A stretch of 51,292 nucleotides of DNA from Bdellovibrio sp. 28-41-41. GTDB lineage: Bacteria; Bdellovibrionota; Bdellovibrionia; Bdellovibrionales; Bdellovibrionaceae. Under the pieces are notes generated by a model. It worked only from the letters and a program-made list of their open reading frames with translations, searched no databases and was not told the DNA's origin. Position 1 is the stretch's first letter. The number at the start of each line of letters is the position of its first letter. Positions 8,721 to 15,989 of this stretch are shown here, piece after piece. The stretch lies in contig NCGL01000015.1 of the NCBI GenBank assembly GCA_002256935.1, positions 1 through 51,292 on the forward strand, given 5' to 3'. Made by a program: the position numbers and the translations under genes.

Positions 8721-9653
8721 ATGGACAGAAAATTAAAAAAATGTTTGACTCAGATTTCTATGGAAAGAGTCCACCGTTTTGTTTCTAATGATTTTACAAT
8801 TCGTGTCGCAGCCGTTAACGCCACTGAGGTTGTTAAAGAAATGCAGCGAATTCAAAACACCAATCCACTGCCAACAATTGCTGTTGGCCGCGCGATGGTG
8901 GGTGCCTTATTGCTAGCCAGTCATTTAAAAGAAAAACAGCAAGTCGGTTTATACTTCCGCGGTGACGGTCCCATGGGTCGCGTATTCGCCGAAGCTCATT
9001 TCGAAGGTCAAGTGCGCGGTTACACTCCGCACACGTACTATGAGCCCGCTAAATACACCTCGGGCTTAAAATTAAAAGAACACATAGGGCAGGGAACATT
9101 GTCAGTCACTCGCCATTTGCCATTTCAGAAACAGCCTCATCATGGCACAGTAGAAATGGTGACATCGGAAATCGGCGAAGACCTTGGCCATTATTTGATT
9201 CAGTCTCATCAAATTCGCTCGATCATCTCGCTGGGTGTTTATTTAGATACTTACGGAAAAGTGCAATCCGCAGGCGGCGTTTTAATCGAAGTCATGCCCG
9301 GTGTTGGCGATGATGTCGTAGATGTGCTATTGAAAAACTCTCAAGATGTGACCGCCTCAATTTCGGAAGAGATTGTCAAAGGCGGACACCCCGTAGAATT
9401 CGTGAAACCCTATTTAAAAGGCATTGAGTTCTCTGAGCTCGAGCATAATTTTCCGATCAGCTATTACTGCCCATGCAACGAAGAACGCGTCGTGCGTGCG
9501 TTAGAGACTTTGGGAATCGAAGAGCTGGATGATATGATCGCTAAGAATGAGACAGCGCAGGTTATGTGTCAGATGTGCGGGAAGCCGTATGATGTTGTGC
9601 CTGAGAAACTGGCTGAGATTAAGAATAAACTATATCGTCAGACTTTGAATTAG
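8721..9653 (+). CDS. hslO: Redox-switched chaperone Hsp33
   Basis: A 310-residue Hsp33, a cytosolic holdase activated by oxidation and unfolding. The zinc-binding redox switch is complete: C250 and C252 (YYCPCNEERV) and C283 and C286 (VMCQMCGKPY). Family landmarks upstream include GRAMVGALLLASHLK, LYFRGDGPMGRVFAEA, GTLSVTRHLP and the GEDLGHYLIQSHQI helix. The ATG at 8721 adds 13 residues before the more usual start at MERVHRF (8760), so the shorter form is possible. The gene ends at a dispersed repeat and a strong bidirectional terminator shared with the converging lipoprotein gene. Confidence 0.95.
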   Translation: MDRKLKKCLTQISMERVHRFVSNDFTIRVAAVNATEVVKEMQRIQNTNPLPTIAVGRAMVGALLLASHLKEKQQVGLYFRGDGPMGRVFAEAHFEGQVRGYTPHTYYEPAKYTSGLKLKEHIGQGTLSVTRHLPFQKQPHHGTVEMVTSEIGEDLGHYLIQSHQIRSIISLGVYLDTYGKVQSAGGVLIEVMPGVGDDVVDVLLKNSQDVTASISEEIVKGGHPVEFVKPYLKGIEFSELEHNFPISYYCPCNEERVVRALETLGIEELDDMIAKNETAQVMCQMCGKPYDVVPEKLAEIKNKLYRQTLN

Positions 9654-9660
9654 TGGGTTG

Positions 9661-9739
9661 TCGGCTCGATTGATGATCGGGGCCGGGGCCTTCGGTTTTT
9701 CGGCAGCGGAATCGGACGCGGAAGCTGTTCCGGTAAGGT
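9661..9739 (-). repeat. GC-rich dispersed repeat, copy A
   Basis: Reads in reverse relative to copies B and C. Its core (9701-9733) is a near match to GACTCCGCGTCCGATTCCGC, and its outer arm GATCATCAATCGAGCC is shared with copy C. It begins seven bases after the hslO stop. The core is an imperfect palindrome, like REP elements. Confidence 0.75.
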
Positions 9740-9784
9740 TTAGGTCTTAGTTATAGAAAATCGCAAAGCACAGATAAAAAAAGA

Positions 9785-9812
9785 AAAACCCGGCTTGTAA
9801 CCGGGTTTTTTT
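9785..9812. terminator. Bidirectional intrinsic terminator between hslO and the lipoprotein gene
   Basis: Stem AAAACCCGG (9785-9793) with CCGGGTTTT (9801-9809), seven-base loop, T run to 9812. The A run on the left lets it also stop transcription of the converging gene that ends at 9930. Confidence 0.85.
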
Positions 9813-9855
9813 ATGAGCACTGAATAGCGCGATATACTGGTAACCAAAACCAAAA

Positions 9856-9915
9856 CTTTACTGGAACCGACTCCGCGTCCGATTCCGCTGCCGATCGACC
9901 GAAAGATCTAGATCG
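9856..9915 (+). repeat. GC-rich dispersed repeat, copy B
   Basis: Core 9862-9893 (GGAACCGACTCCGCGTCCGA followed by TTCCGCTGCCGA) is identical to copy C over about 32 bases. It continues into GACCGAAAGATCTAGATCG. Inverted relative to copy A, so A and B flank the terminator at 9785-9812. Confidence 0.8.
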
Positions 9916-9929
9916 AAGCCAGAATCGCC

Positions 9930-10493
9930 TTAGTTAGCCTTAGCCTGCTGGCGAGATTTCATCTCTGTTTTGCAGATCTGAACTTTCTCTTCGTACTCAT
10001 CTTCTCTAGTCATCAAAACTTTTTTATAGCCTCTAAAGCGCTCTAAACGATCTTTAAGGAATTCTTCGCTCACTCCCACCAATTTGTCTTTTTCGTCTAA
10101 GCCGATTTTAAATTCGTCTTCTTTGTCGGTGATGCGATCCATTGGCTCAGTCCATTTTAATTTGCCATCGCCACCATTTTTAGGTTCTGAAAGGTCAGCT
10201 TTACACTGCTTTAGGACGCCGTATAGACCAAGTGATCCATATTTGCGGTTGCCGAAAACGCGGTCTTCAAGTTCGTAAACTTCGATCTGCATGCGACGTA
10301 ACTCTTCGTTCATTTGGACTTTCTTCTGAACTACAAGGTTGCCATCCTTCACGCCAACTGCGGTGTCACCACTGACTTGACCGTGATTTTTGATTTCCGT
10401 ATCGATTTTTTCTGCTTTGTTTGGATTAGTTTTACATTGAGTGAGGAGAACTAAAGCCATACCTGCTGTGAACACTTGAACTAACGTTTTCAT
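9930..10493 (-). CDS. Lipoprotein, unknown function
   Basis: A 187-residue lipoprotein: signal peptide with lipobox LLTQC, then a hydrophilic, lysine- and glutamate-rich body without a recognised domain. The segment about residues 60-80 (EELRRMQIEVYELEDRVFG) and the C-terminal third (DRLERFRGYKKVLMTREDEYEEKV) are likely helical, perhaps coiled coil; two further cysteines (KQCKAD, VQICKT) could pair in the periplasm. It looks like a conserved Bdellovibrio-type envelope protein, but that is impression only. It converges on hslO across the terminator, and its 3' end lies next to dispersed repeat copy B. The 5' side is divergent from the secreted protein at 10622. Confidence 0.75.
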   Translation of the reverse strand: MKTLVQVFTAGMALVLLTQCKTNPNKAEKIDTEIKNHGQVSGDTAVGVKDGNLVVQKKVQMNEELRRMQIEVYELEDRVFGNRKYGSLGLYGVLKQCKADLSEPKNGGDGKLKWTEPMDRITDKEDEFKIGLDEKDKLVGVSEEFLKDRLERFRGYKKVLMTREDEYEEKVQICKTEMKSRQQAKAN

Positions 10494-10621
10494 GCAATCT
10501 CCTTAGTGGATTGATGTTGTAATACCCTGTTAAGATTACAGTGGGTAAATACAAGGTCAATAGAATCTCCTTGTACGTTATTTTAATCGGGATTACACCT
10601 GAACTAACGACGGAGTTTCTT

Positions 10622-11077
10622 ATGTTTAGAGTATTTCGATTCCTTTTTTGTATCTTTTTAACATCGTCTTTTAACTCAGCGTGGGCGGACTTTTGTTTCG
10701 ATAACACGAATCAAAATGGTGTAATGGCCAAAGAAATCTGTTTCAAAGAAATACGTATTTTAAAGGCGGGAACGCCGAGTAATAAGTTGTATTTAAAGAG
10801 CAGCGATATCGACGAGATCTACGCTATTAAAAAAACCGAAAGCGCACAGAACGGATATGTTTTGAGTGTGAACGGCGACTACATCAATTACTCTGAGAGT
10901 TGCGGACTTACGGTCTTGAGCCAATTTGATTTTCGCTTTTTCGTGAATTCGCAATATCAGTACGTCCACGATAAGAACACTTTGCTTGATGTGAGGTACA
11001 AGTACACTCCGAATCATTGCACTGTGAAAGCGAAAGCGGGAACTGAGAAGTTCACTGCGAAGAATCCGGTCAACTAA
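10622..11077 (+). CDS. Small secreted protein, unknown function
   Basis: A 151-residue protein with a Sec signal peptide (MFRVFRFLFCIFLTSSFNSA, likely cut after WA, leaving DFCF...). The mature part has four cysteines (DFCFDN, EICFKE, ESCGLTV, NHCTVK), enough for two disulfides, and predicted beta-rich segments. The ATG at 10622 is preferred to an upstream ATG at 10541 because it puts the signal peptide at the N-terminus and has GGAG eight bases upstream. No family is recognised. Dispersed repeat copy C begins immediately after its stop. Confidence 0.65.
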   Translation: MFRVFRFLFCIFLTSSFNSAWADFCFDNTNQNGVMAKEICFKEIRILKAGTPSNKLYLKSSDIDEIYAIKKTESAQNGYVLSVNGDYINYSESCGLTVLSQFDFRFFVNSQYQYVHDKNTLLDVRYKYTPNHCTVKAKAGTEKFTAKNPVN

Positions 11078-11080
11078 GCC

Positions 11081-11166
11081 TCGAAAGATCTTTCGGTTTA
11101 CCGGAACCGACTCCGCGTCCGATTCCGCTGCCGATAAACCGAGCGCCCCGATCATCAATCGAGCCC
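11081..11166 (+). repeat. GC-rich dispersed repeat, copy C
   Basis: The longest copy. The left edge CGAAAGATCTTTCGG is a small palindrome; the core at 11102-11133 matches copy B; the right arm GATCATCAATCGAGCCC matches the outer arm of copy A in reverse. It begins four bases after the stop of the 10622 gene, in the same 3'-end setting as the other copies. Confidence 0.8.
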
Positions 11167-11331
11167 TAATAATACTTATAAGTAAGTCTGATATAAATAA
11201 GCGAAACTTATACCGATTCATAGCACTACCTAAGAGACAAACCAGCACCAAAGTCTAGTCATTTCAAATATTTAGGCAGACTACAAACGACACCATTTTT
11301 GTAACTAATTGAAATCACAGTGTAAAAAAAG

Positions 11332-11348
11332 TTGGCAAGTGTCTTGCT
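11332..11348 (+). promoter_or_regulatory. Sigma54 (RpoN) promoter
   Basis: TTGGCAAGTGTCTTGCT has GG (11334-11335) and GC (11346-11347) exactly ten bases apart and matches the TGGCACG-N4-TTGCW consensus at every position but one. Predicted start is near 11359. The next gene begins about 340-370 bases downstream, so it makes either a long leader or a separate RNA. Confidence 0.65.
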
Positions 11349-11358
11349 TTATAACATC

Positions 11359-11480
11359 TGCAAGACCAATCAGCTTCTCTTAGCTACAATCGTGGCGATC
11401 CTAGAGAGACAGCGCAATACCTACCAACGAATCCAATCTTAAACTGGAAGAGGAGAAACCTCCTCTCACCCAGGCTCGTC
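11359..11480 (+). ncRNA. Candidate sigma54-driven small RNA or leader
   Basis: Starts from the sigma54 site at 11332. A strong nested hairpin follows: CTGG (11444-11447) with CCAG (11470-11473) around AGAGGAG (11449-11455) and CTCCTCT (11460-11466), with loop AAAC. Only a short T-containing tail (TCTATTTTC) follows, so termination is uncertain. The rest of 11167-11690 holds no convincing gene; a minus-strand open frame at 11401-11646 has no ribosome site or family features. Confidence 0.3.
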
Positions 11481-11732
11481 TATTTTCTGAAACAGTTGTT
11501 TTCATAAGCGCGTTCTGGGGAAAGTGGTGGTGTATACAATTGAGACAGGTAAAACGTAGATAAAATAATAACTTAGGAGATTTTGTTTGGTCTTTGAATA
11601 GAAATCTCAAAAACGAACGGTTTTGTGGGTGTTTTGCAGAACGCATGAAAATATTAGTTATTTCAGTAGGTTACCTTCTATTTTAGGGAGGTGTCCCAAA
11701 CTGGTATTTCTATTGCGATAGTCTTAATTCGA

Positions 11733-12362
11733 ATGAGAAATTGGTTTCAATCTATTTATATAGTGCTTGTTTGTGTAGTTCTGCTTTTCTTTGTTCAAGC
11801 CTGTGCGCCTAAATCGCAGGAAGAATGCGGATTTGTTCAGAATGTCTATGGTGAGCGAATTTCATGGAAAGGCAATCTGCCTGTCGTGATGAAGCTACAT
11901 GAATCCGTCCCTGCTGAGTACTACGAAGCGATTGTTCATGCGGCCGAGGTTTGGAACAAGGCTTATGGTAAAACTCTGATTACCATTAGTAAGGCCGATG
12001 TTATTCATGGGCCCACGGTTTCCATGAAAGACACAGAAAACGTAATTTACTTCTATCCTAATTGGGAAGCGAATAAGACCACCGAGCAAGCTCGCACCAG
12101 CGTTTACTGGTTAGGGGACTCGATTAAAGAAGCCGATATCCGTATTAACGCCAAAGACTTTCAGTACTACGATTTAGCATTGAACAACAAAGGTCCTGCG
12201 AAAATTAATATCCAAGCCCTTGTGATCCATGAAATAGGCCACGTACTGGGGTTAAAACATAAGGACACTGATTCCAGCGTAATGGCCACGTACCTTGCTA
12301 GCCAAAGTGATCGAGTAGAAATTGCACAAACCGACAAGAAATCACTGACTTGTGAATATTAG
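11733..12362 (+). CDS. Lipoprotein zinc metalloprotease (matrixin-like)
   Basis: A 209-residue protein. Signal peptide with lipobox-like FVQAC (about residue 24), then a compact catalytic domain. The zinc motif is complete: H166-E167-xx-H170-xx-G-xx-H176 (HEIGHVLGLKH), followed by a Met-turn in DSSVMATYL. This layout is that of metzincins, closest to the matrixin/M10 type; there is no obvious propeptide or cysteine switch, so it may be active as made. Start is ambiguous: GTG 11691 has GGGAGG directly against it with no spacing, while ATG 11733 lacks a good ribosome site but puts the signal peptide first; 11733 is preferred. It may lie under the sigma54 promoter at 11332. Confidence 0.82.
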   Translation: MRNWFQSIYIVLVCVVLLFFVQACAPKSQEECGFVQNVYGERISWKGNLPVVMKLHESVPAEYYEAIVHAAEVWNKAYGKTLITISKADVIHGPTVSMKDTENVIYFYPNWEANKTTEQARTSVYWLGDSIKEADIRINAKDFQYYDLALNNKGPAKINIQALVIHEIGHVLGLKHKDTDSSVMATYLASQSDRVEIAQTDKKSLTCEY

Positions 12363-12406
12363 AATTCGCGGGGAAAGAGAAATATGAAAGATTTTTTAAA
12401 TTTCTA

Positions 12407-12436
12407 TTGAGAATTGCTGAAATTTTAGGCTAGACT
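12407..12436 (+). promoter_or_regulatory. Possible sigma70 promoter for 12518
   Basis: TTGAGA (12407-12412) and TAGACT (12431-12436) with an 18-base spacer. A small hairpin (GTGCTTTCAAAGCAC) follows in the leader. Confidence 0.35.
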
Positions 12437-12517
12437 AGACTAGTTGTGCTTTCAAAGCACGAGTCTAAGAATGAACACGAACGTAAATGTAAAATCTAAG
12501 ACAAACACGAGGTATAC

Positions 12518-12778
12518 ATGAAAACTGACCTACGCTTATTGAACGTAACTGACATAGCGAACGAATCGTTAGTTGGACTTTCTGACAGTATATTATCGAA
12601 CGATTATAGTAGCGCTACTGTAGCGAAAAATTTAGTGTACAACGAAATGTCTGATTTCCCTGTGAGTTCGCGCTCTGAACTCGAAATCCTTCAAGAAAAC
12701 ACAATGGTATTAAAAGATTTGAGTGATCGATTATCATTCCTATCAAAAGAAATTAAATACCTAATGAACCTTAAGTAA
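12518..12778 (+). CDS. Small soluble protein, unknown function
   Basis: An 86-residue protein without signal peptide or membrane segment. The last third (ILQENTMVLKDLSDRLSFLS) has heptad-like leucines and could form a short coiled coil, so oligomerisation or binding to a larger helical protein is plausible. A GAGG ribosome site precedes the ATG, a promoter-like sequence lies upstream, and a clear intrinsic terminator follows 30 bases after the stop, which together make this a believable one-gene unit. No family is recognised. Confidence 0.6.
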   Translation: MKTDLRLLNVTDIANESLVGLSDSILSNDYSSATVAKNLVYNEMSDFPVSSRSELEILQENTMVLKDLSDRLSFLSKEIKYLMNLK

Positions 12779-12807
12779 TTCGAAGCAAATTTAAAGTAAT
12801 AAAATCA

Positions 12808-12842
12808 AATACCGAAGAAAAACTATGCTTCGGTATTTTTTT
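12808..12842 (+). terminator. Intrinsic terminator containing the next gene's start codon
   Basis: A perfect 10-bp stem (AATACCGAAG 12808-12817, CTTCGGTATT 12828-12837) followed by seven T residues. The ATG of the next gene (12825-12827) is in its loop, and the T run encodes part of that signal peptide. Confidence 0.8.
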
Positions 12843-13184
12843 ATTCTTTTGCTAGCCTTGTCCCCAGCCTCGTTCGCAGAATACCGCGTATTCGAACTAG
12901 AAATCACATCCTATGCGGACAATGGCAACGGTACGGATACGGCGTCGGTGACGGGTGCGACTGCGGTGACGTCACCAGCCCCCGAAGAAACCGGGAAAAA
13001 AACTCTCCTTTCCACACTCGACCCCGAGCAATACCGCGGCTACCACACTATCCAGCCTAACGAGAAAGTCCGCTACATCAGCACTTGGCGCTGCAAAGGA
13101 AGAACGACAGGTAAGGACTATTGTCCTAATCCTAAAGCCAAGACTGAAGGGGAAGTTGCAGCTGCGCCTTCTGAAAACAAGTAA
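12825..13184 (+). CDS. Small secreted protein, unknown function
   Basis: A 119-residue protein with a Sec signal peptide (MLRYFFILLLALSPASFA, cut before EYRV) and a mature part with two cysteines (WRCKGR, DYCPNP) likely forming one disulfide. A Thr/Ala-rich segment and a Lys/Glu/Ala tail look flexible. The start codon lies in the loop of the upstream terminator hairpin and no strong ribosome site is outside it, so expression should be limited by that structure. No family is recognised. It precedes the coiled-coil Hsp20-like gene by 18 bases and may be co-transcribed with it. Confidence 0.6.
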   Translation: MLRYFFILLLALSPASFAEYRVFELEITSYADNGNGTDTASVTGATAVTSPAPEETGKKTLLSTLDPEQYRGYHTIQPNEKVRYISTWRCKGRTTGKDYCPNPKAKTEGEVAAAPSENK

Positions 13185-13202
13185 CCTCTGCTACGATGAG
13201 AT

Positions 13203-14492
13203 ATGGCAGTGGATCCCGCAAAAGAACGAAATCGTTACAACAGCAAACTGACTGATATTCAAAATGATTATCAGCAGAAAAAGCGTAAGCTTGTCGATTC
13301 TAAAGAAAAAGAAATCGATCAGCTAGAAGATTACTATCAAGGTAAAAAAGAAAATGTCGTCGAAACTCAATCGGCCGCGATAAATCATATTGAAAAGTCT
13401 CAGCAAAAAGAAATGGACCGTGCGCAAGAGAAGCGACAAAAAGTTGTAAGCAAAAGCCAAAACGAGTTAAAAGAAATAGAAACTTCATACAACAAAAAAA
13501 CAAACGATGCGCAAAAGACGCGTAATGAAAAATTCGAAGCTGCTAATAGTTCATATAAAGAAAAGCTGACTGAACAAGAATTAAAACAAGAAGAGCGTAT
13601 TGAGCGGACGAAATCAAAATCGAACGAAGAATACCAAAAAATGACACAGAAATACCGCGAGCAGGTTAATAAAACCCAGACGAGGCAAGAATCAAATCTG
13701 AATTCTTTGCGTTCTAATAACGAAGAAATCGTCAAGGGCGAACGCATGCGCGGAAAAAACGCTGAAGATAAATTGCGTGAGGACATTTCGACCCGATATG
13801 AGCGCTTAGATAAAATGGGTGACGATAAAATCAACCAGAAGCAAACTCAGATTGAAACCAAAGAAAAAAAATTAGACGACGAATATACAAAAGAAATCGC
13901 AGGTAAGAAGCAGAATTATGACAAGCGCGAAGAACGTTTGCAAAACGAATATAATCAGCGCTACATGGACAAAAAACAGGCCAATGAAAACAGTATGCGC
14001 AGCCAAAAGCGTGGATTTGATTCCGTTTATGAAAAAAATGAAACCAACAACAAAGTATCGTTACAAATCCAGGCACGCAACTATGCAAAAGAGTTGGCTC
14101 AGCAACATCGTGACTTTTTAAATCAATCGTCGAAATACGCGGGGAAAGAAGATGATCCGTTTTACAAAGTTCAAGATCGCGGTAGTGAATTGAACGAGAA
14201 CCAACATTTTTACGTGTTAAAAGCCTATGTGCCGGAGCACGAAAAAGAAAATGTCAGCGTCGTCATACAAAAAGATCGGGCATCAATTTCGACGCAACGA
14301 CAGTTTAACGAAGAAATAAAAGATGAAAGTGGCAAGAAAATCGCTACTCATTCAGCGCAAACGCTGCGTGAAGAGTTTCCTTTTGAAACACCAATTATCA
14401 CCGAGGGCGTCGCTCGTGAACGTAGTGGCGACTATGTCTTTGTGACCATTCCAAAGCTGCAATCGTTTAGAAATCGGGAAATTAAAGGATAG
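13203..14492 (+). CDS. Long coiled-coil protein with C-terminal Hsp20/alpha-crystallin-like domain
   Basis: A 429-residue soluble protein. Residues about 5-300 are almost wholly Lys/Glu/Gln/Arg with heptad patterning, a long helical rod without signal peptide or membrane segment. The last 110 residues change character and follow the small-heat-shock layout: a first strand pair (FYVLKAYVPEHEKENVSVVI), a strand plus loop (RASISTQRQFNEE), the region LREEFPFETPI, and the closing YVFVTIPK. In true sHSPs this fold binds unfolded clients; joined to a rod it could be a cytoskeletal or scaffold protein with a client-binding end. Both parts are read from sequence pattern; the domain call needs a profile search. 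It is followed by tRNA-Arg. Confidence 0.7.
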   Translation: MAVDPAKERNRYNSKLTDIQNDYQQKKRKLVDSKEKEIDQLEDYYQGKKENVVETQSAAINHIEKSQQKEMDRAQEKRQKVVSKSQNELKEIETSYNKKTNDAQKTRNEKFEAANSSYKEKLTEQELKQEERIERTKSKSNEEYQKMTQKYREQVNKTQTRQESNLNSLRSNNEEIVKGERMRGKNAEDKLREDISTRYERLDKMGDDKINQKQTQIETKEKKLDDEYTKEIAGKKQNYDKREERLQNEYNQRYMDKKQANENSMRSQKRGFDSVYEKNETNNKVSLQIQARNYAKELAQQHRDFLNQSSKYAGKEDDPFYKVQDRGSELNENQHFYVLKAYVPEHEKENVSVVIQKDRASISTQRQFNEEIKDESGKKIATHSAQTLREEFPFETPIITEGVARERSGDYVFVTIPKLQSFRNREIKG

Positions 14493-14651
14493 TTGTCGAG
14501 CATGATTTCAGATTTTGGTAGCTGTTCTCCTTTACTGCCACCGCAAAACAAAACGGTTTTTAAGCCTGCATCCAAAAAATGTTCTTCAGTTTGGGGTCGT
14601 CGAAAAGTATTCTTGAATCTGTCTCCAAATAAGCTTAAAAAGATGAATAGT

Positions 14652-14727
14652 GACCTTATAGCTCAACTGGATAGAGCCAGCGTTTCCTAAACGTTAGATC
14701 CCCGTTCAAGTCGGGGTGAGGTCACCA
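14652..14727 (+). tRNA. tRNA-Arg(CCT)
   Basis: Complete cloverleaf of 76 bases with encoded CCA. Acceptor GACCTTA pairs with TGAGGTC (one G-T), D stem GCTC/GAGC, anticodon stem AGCGT/ACGTT with loop TTCCTAA (anticodon CCT, 14686-14688), T stem CCCCG/CGGGG with loop TTCAAGT. It reads AGG codons. Confidence 0.95.
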
Positions 14728-14978
14728 TCTTTAATTAGATTTGAGCCTAGCTAGGTGGCGTGGCAAAAATAAGCTATTTCACTTCTTATCTACCCAGCGT
14801 AGTTTCGTTTTTAGAAAATAAATATGGCCCTACGGAAACGCAAATGTTGATAGTTCCATCTTCAGGAGCTGCTCAAGTCACAGTTAGGCTAAAACATTAG
14901 AGGCTAACAAGAAAAGTTTTCGACACGAATTTCGTTATTGGAGATTTAGTCGAATAATTATGAATGTGGTTTGTATCT
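14728..14978. other. Gap after tRNA-Arg, with one short unconvincing open frame
   Basis: No recognised gene. A 46-codon frame from GTG 14760 to TAG 14898-14900 (AKISYFTSYLPSVVSFLENK and onward) has a weak AGGTGG upstream and resembles no family known to me; it may be a gene remnant. No copy of the tRNA 3' end was found downstream. Confidence 0.3.
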
Positions 14979-15866
14979 CTACAACTTCAATTCAAATTTT
15001 TCAATTTCTTGAAGTAGTTTGATCAATCGTTCATCGCCAATACGATGTTTTAAAAATGAAAAAAACACCGTATGTTTTCCAAATTTTTTGGTTCGTCCTT
15101 TTTCCTGGTTCCACTCTACAAGTTTACCAGTGTTCAAATCCTCTGAGGCAACTCGCGAAGGCAGTATTCCCAATCCTAAATTTGCTTTTGTCAGAGCTCT
15201 AATAGGTTCAAAACTTTCACATAAAAATTGCGGGTTGTTTTTTAAGCTAGTTTCTTTAATAAACGAAGAAATTTTTTTTCCATCAAAATCTTTCGCATTG
15301 GGAAAAAATATTATCGGCGTATTTGGTTCAAAGGTAAGAAGCGGCGAGTGGTAAAATCCATAATAGTCGTCAAACAGTTTTTTGGAAATTATGCTTGAAT
15401 AGGCGGGAACATTTACACTTAAAATGGCATCCACAATATTTCTTCTTAGGTAATCTACAAGTTGGTCACTGGTTGCGGTTAATAAATCTACATTCACTTG
15501 CGATTTTACTTTTGCGAGATGATTTAGAAAATTTGGGAAAAAATAGACGGCGATACTTTCATACGTCCCAAACTTCACTTTTTGAACCTCGACGTCTTTT
15601 GTGGCACCTCGCTGCTCGAAGAGATCAACTTCATTTTTTATTTTTTGAGCTAGATCTAAAAGTCGTTGGCCATATTCGGTAATCTGAACTCCATTTTGAC
15701 CACGAACTAAAAGTCTATGAGATACTGATTCTTCAAGGATTTGTATTGTTCGCGAGACAGAGGGCTGACTTATATTCAACTTCTTTGACGCTGCGCGAAT
15801 CGAGCCGGTTTTGACGACTTCTAGGAAAATAGGAAGTTTTTCAAGATGATCTGATATTTGTATCAT
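14979..15866 (-). CDS. LysR-family transcriptional regulator
   Basis: A 295-residue LysR protein: winged helix-turn-helix in residues about 8-65 (FLEVVKTGSIRAASKKLNIS, then QPSVSRTIQILEESVSHRLL), followed by a two-lobed effector-binding domain from about residue 90. It is divergent from the nitroreductase gene with 123 bases between starts, the classic layout for a LysR regulator and its target. A 21-base palindrome of LysR type sits 12 bases upstream of its own ATG. The effector is unknown. It belongs to the AT-rich block after the tRNA, and a stump of a closely similar gene lies at 21672-21752. Confidence 0.92.
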   Translation of the reverse strand: MIQISDHLEKLPIFLEVVKTGSIRAASKKLNISQPSVSRTIQILEESVSHRLLVRGQNGVQITEYGQRLLDLAQKIKNEVDLFEQRGATKDVEVQKVKFGTYESIAVYFFPNFLNHLAKVKSQVNVDLLTATSDQLVDYLRRNIVDAILSVNVPAYSSIISKKLFDDYYGFYHSPLLTFEPNTPIIFFPNAKDFDGKKISSFIKETSLKNNPQFLCESFEPIRALTKANLGLGILPSRVASEDLNTGKLVEWNQEKGRTKKFGKHTVFFSFLKHRIGDERLIKLLQEIEKFELKL

Positions 15867-15877
15867 AGGTGTAAAGA

Positions 15878-15898
15878 TATATCAAAAAAGTGGATATA
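15878..15898. promoter_or_regulatory. Candidate LysR operator
   Basis: Inverted repeat TATATC-N9-GATATA between the divergent LysR and nitroreductase genes, the size and position expected of a LysR site. A related palindrome lies at 21628-21648 beside the LysR stump. Confidence 0.5.
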
Positions 15899-15989
15899 GT
15901 AAAACAATTTATCATCTTACCGAGTCTAATTTGATGGGGTAGCTTTTCTAAATGTTTCGAGTTCAATTCAGGGCTAAGAGAAAGGGATT

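Noticed and set aside
10793..11251. Minus-strand open frame of 152 codons covering repeat copy C
   Set aside because: It is the reverse of a plausible secreted protein gene plus a repeat; its composition is not protein-like.
11401..11646. Minus-strand open frame of 81 codons
   Set aside because: No ribosome site, no signal or domain features, and it lies across the strong hairpin; likely chance.
13400..13834. Minus-strand Ser/Phe/Cys-rich open frame of 144 codons
   Set aside because: It is the complement of the Lys/Glu-rich coiled-coil gene, whose composition creates long reverse frames.
14760..14776. TGGCAAAAATAAGC as a third sigma54 promoter
   Set aside because: GG and GC are nine bases apart instead of ten and the -12 half lacks TTGC.
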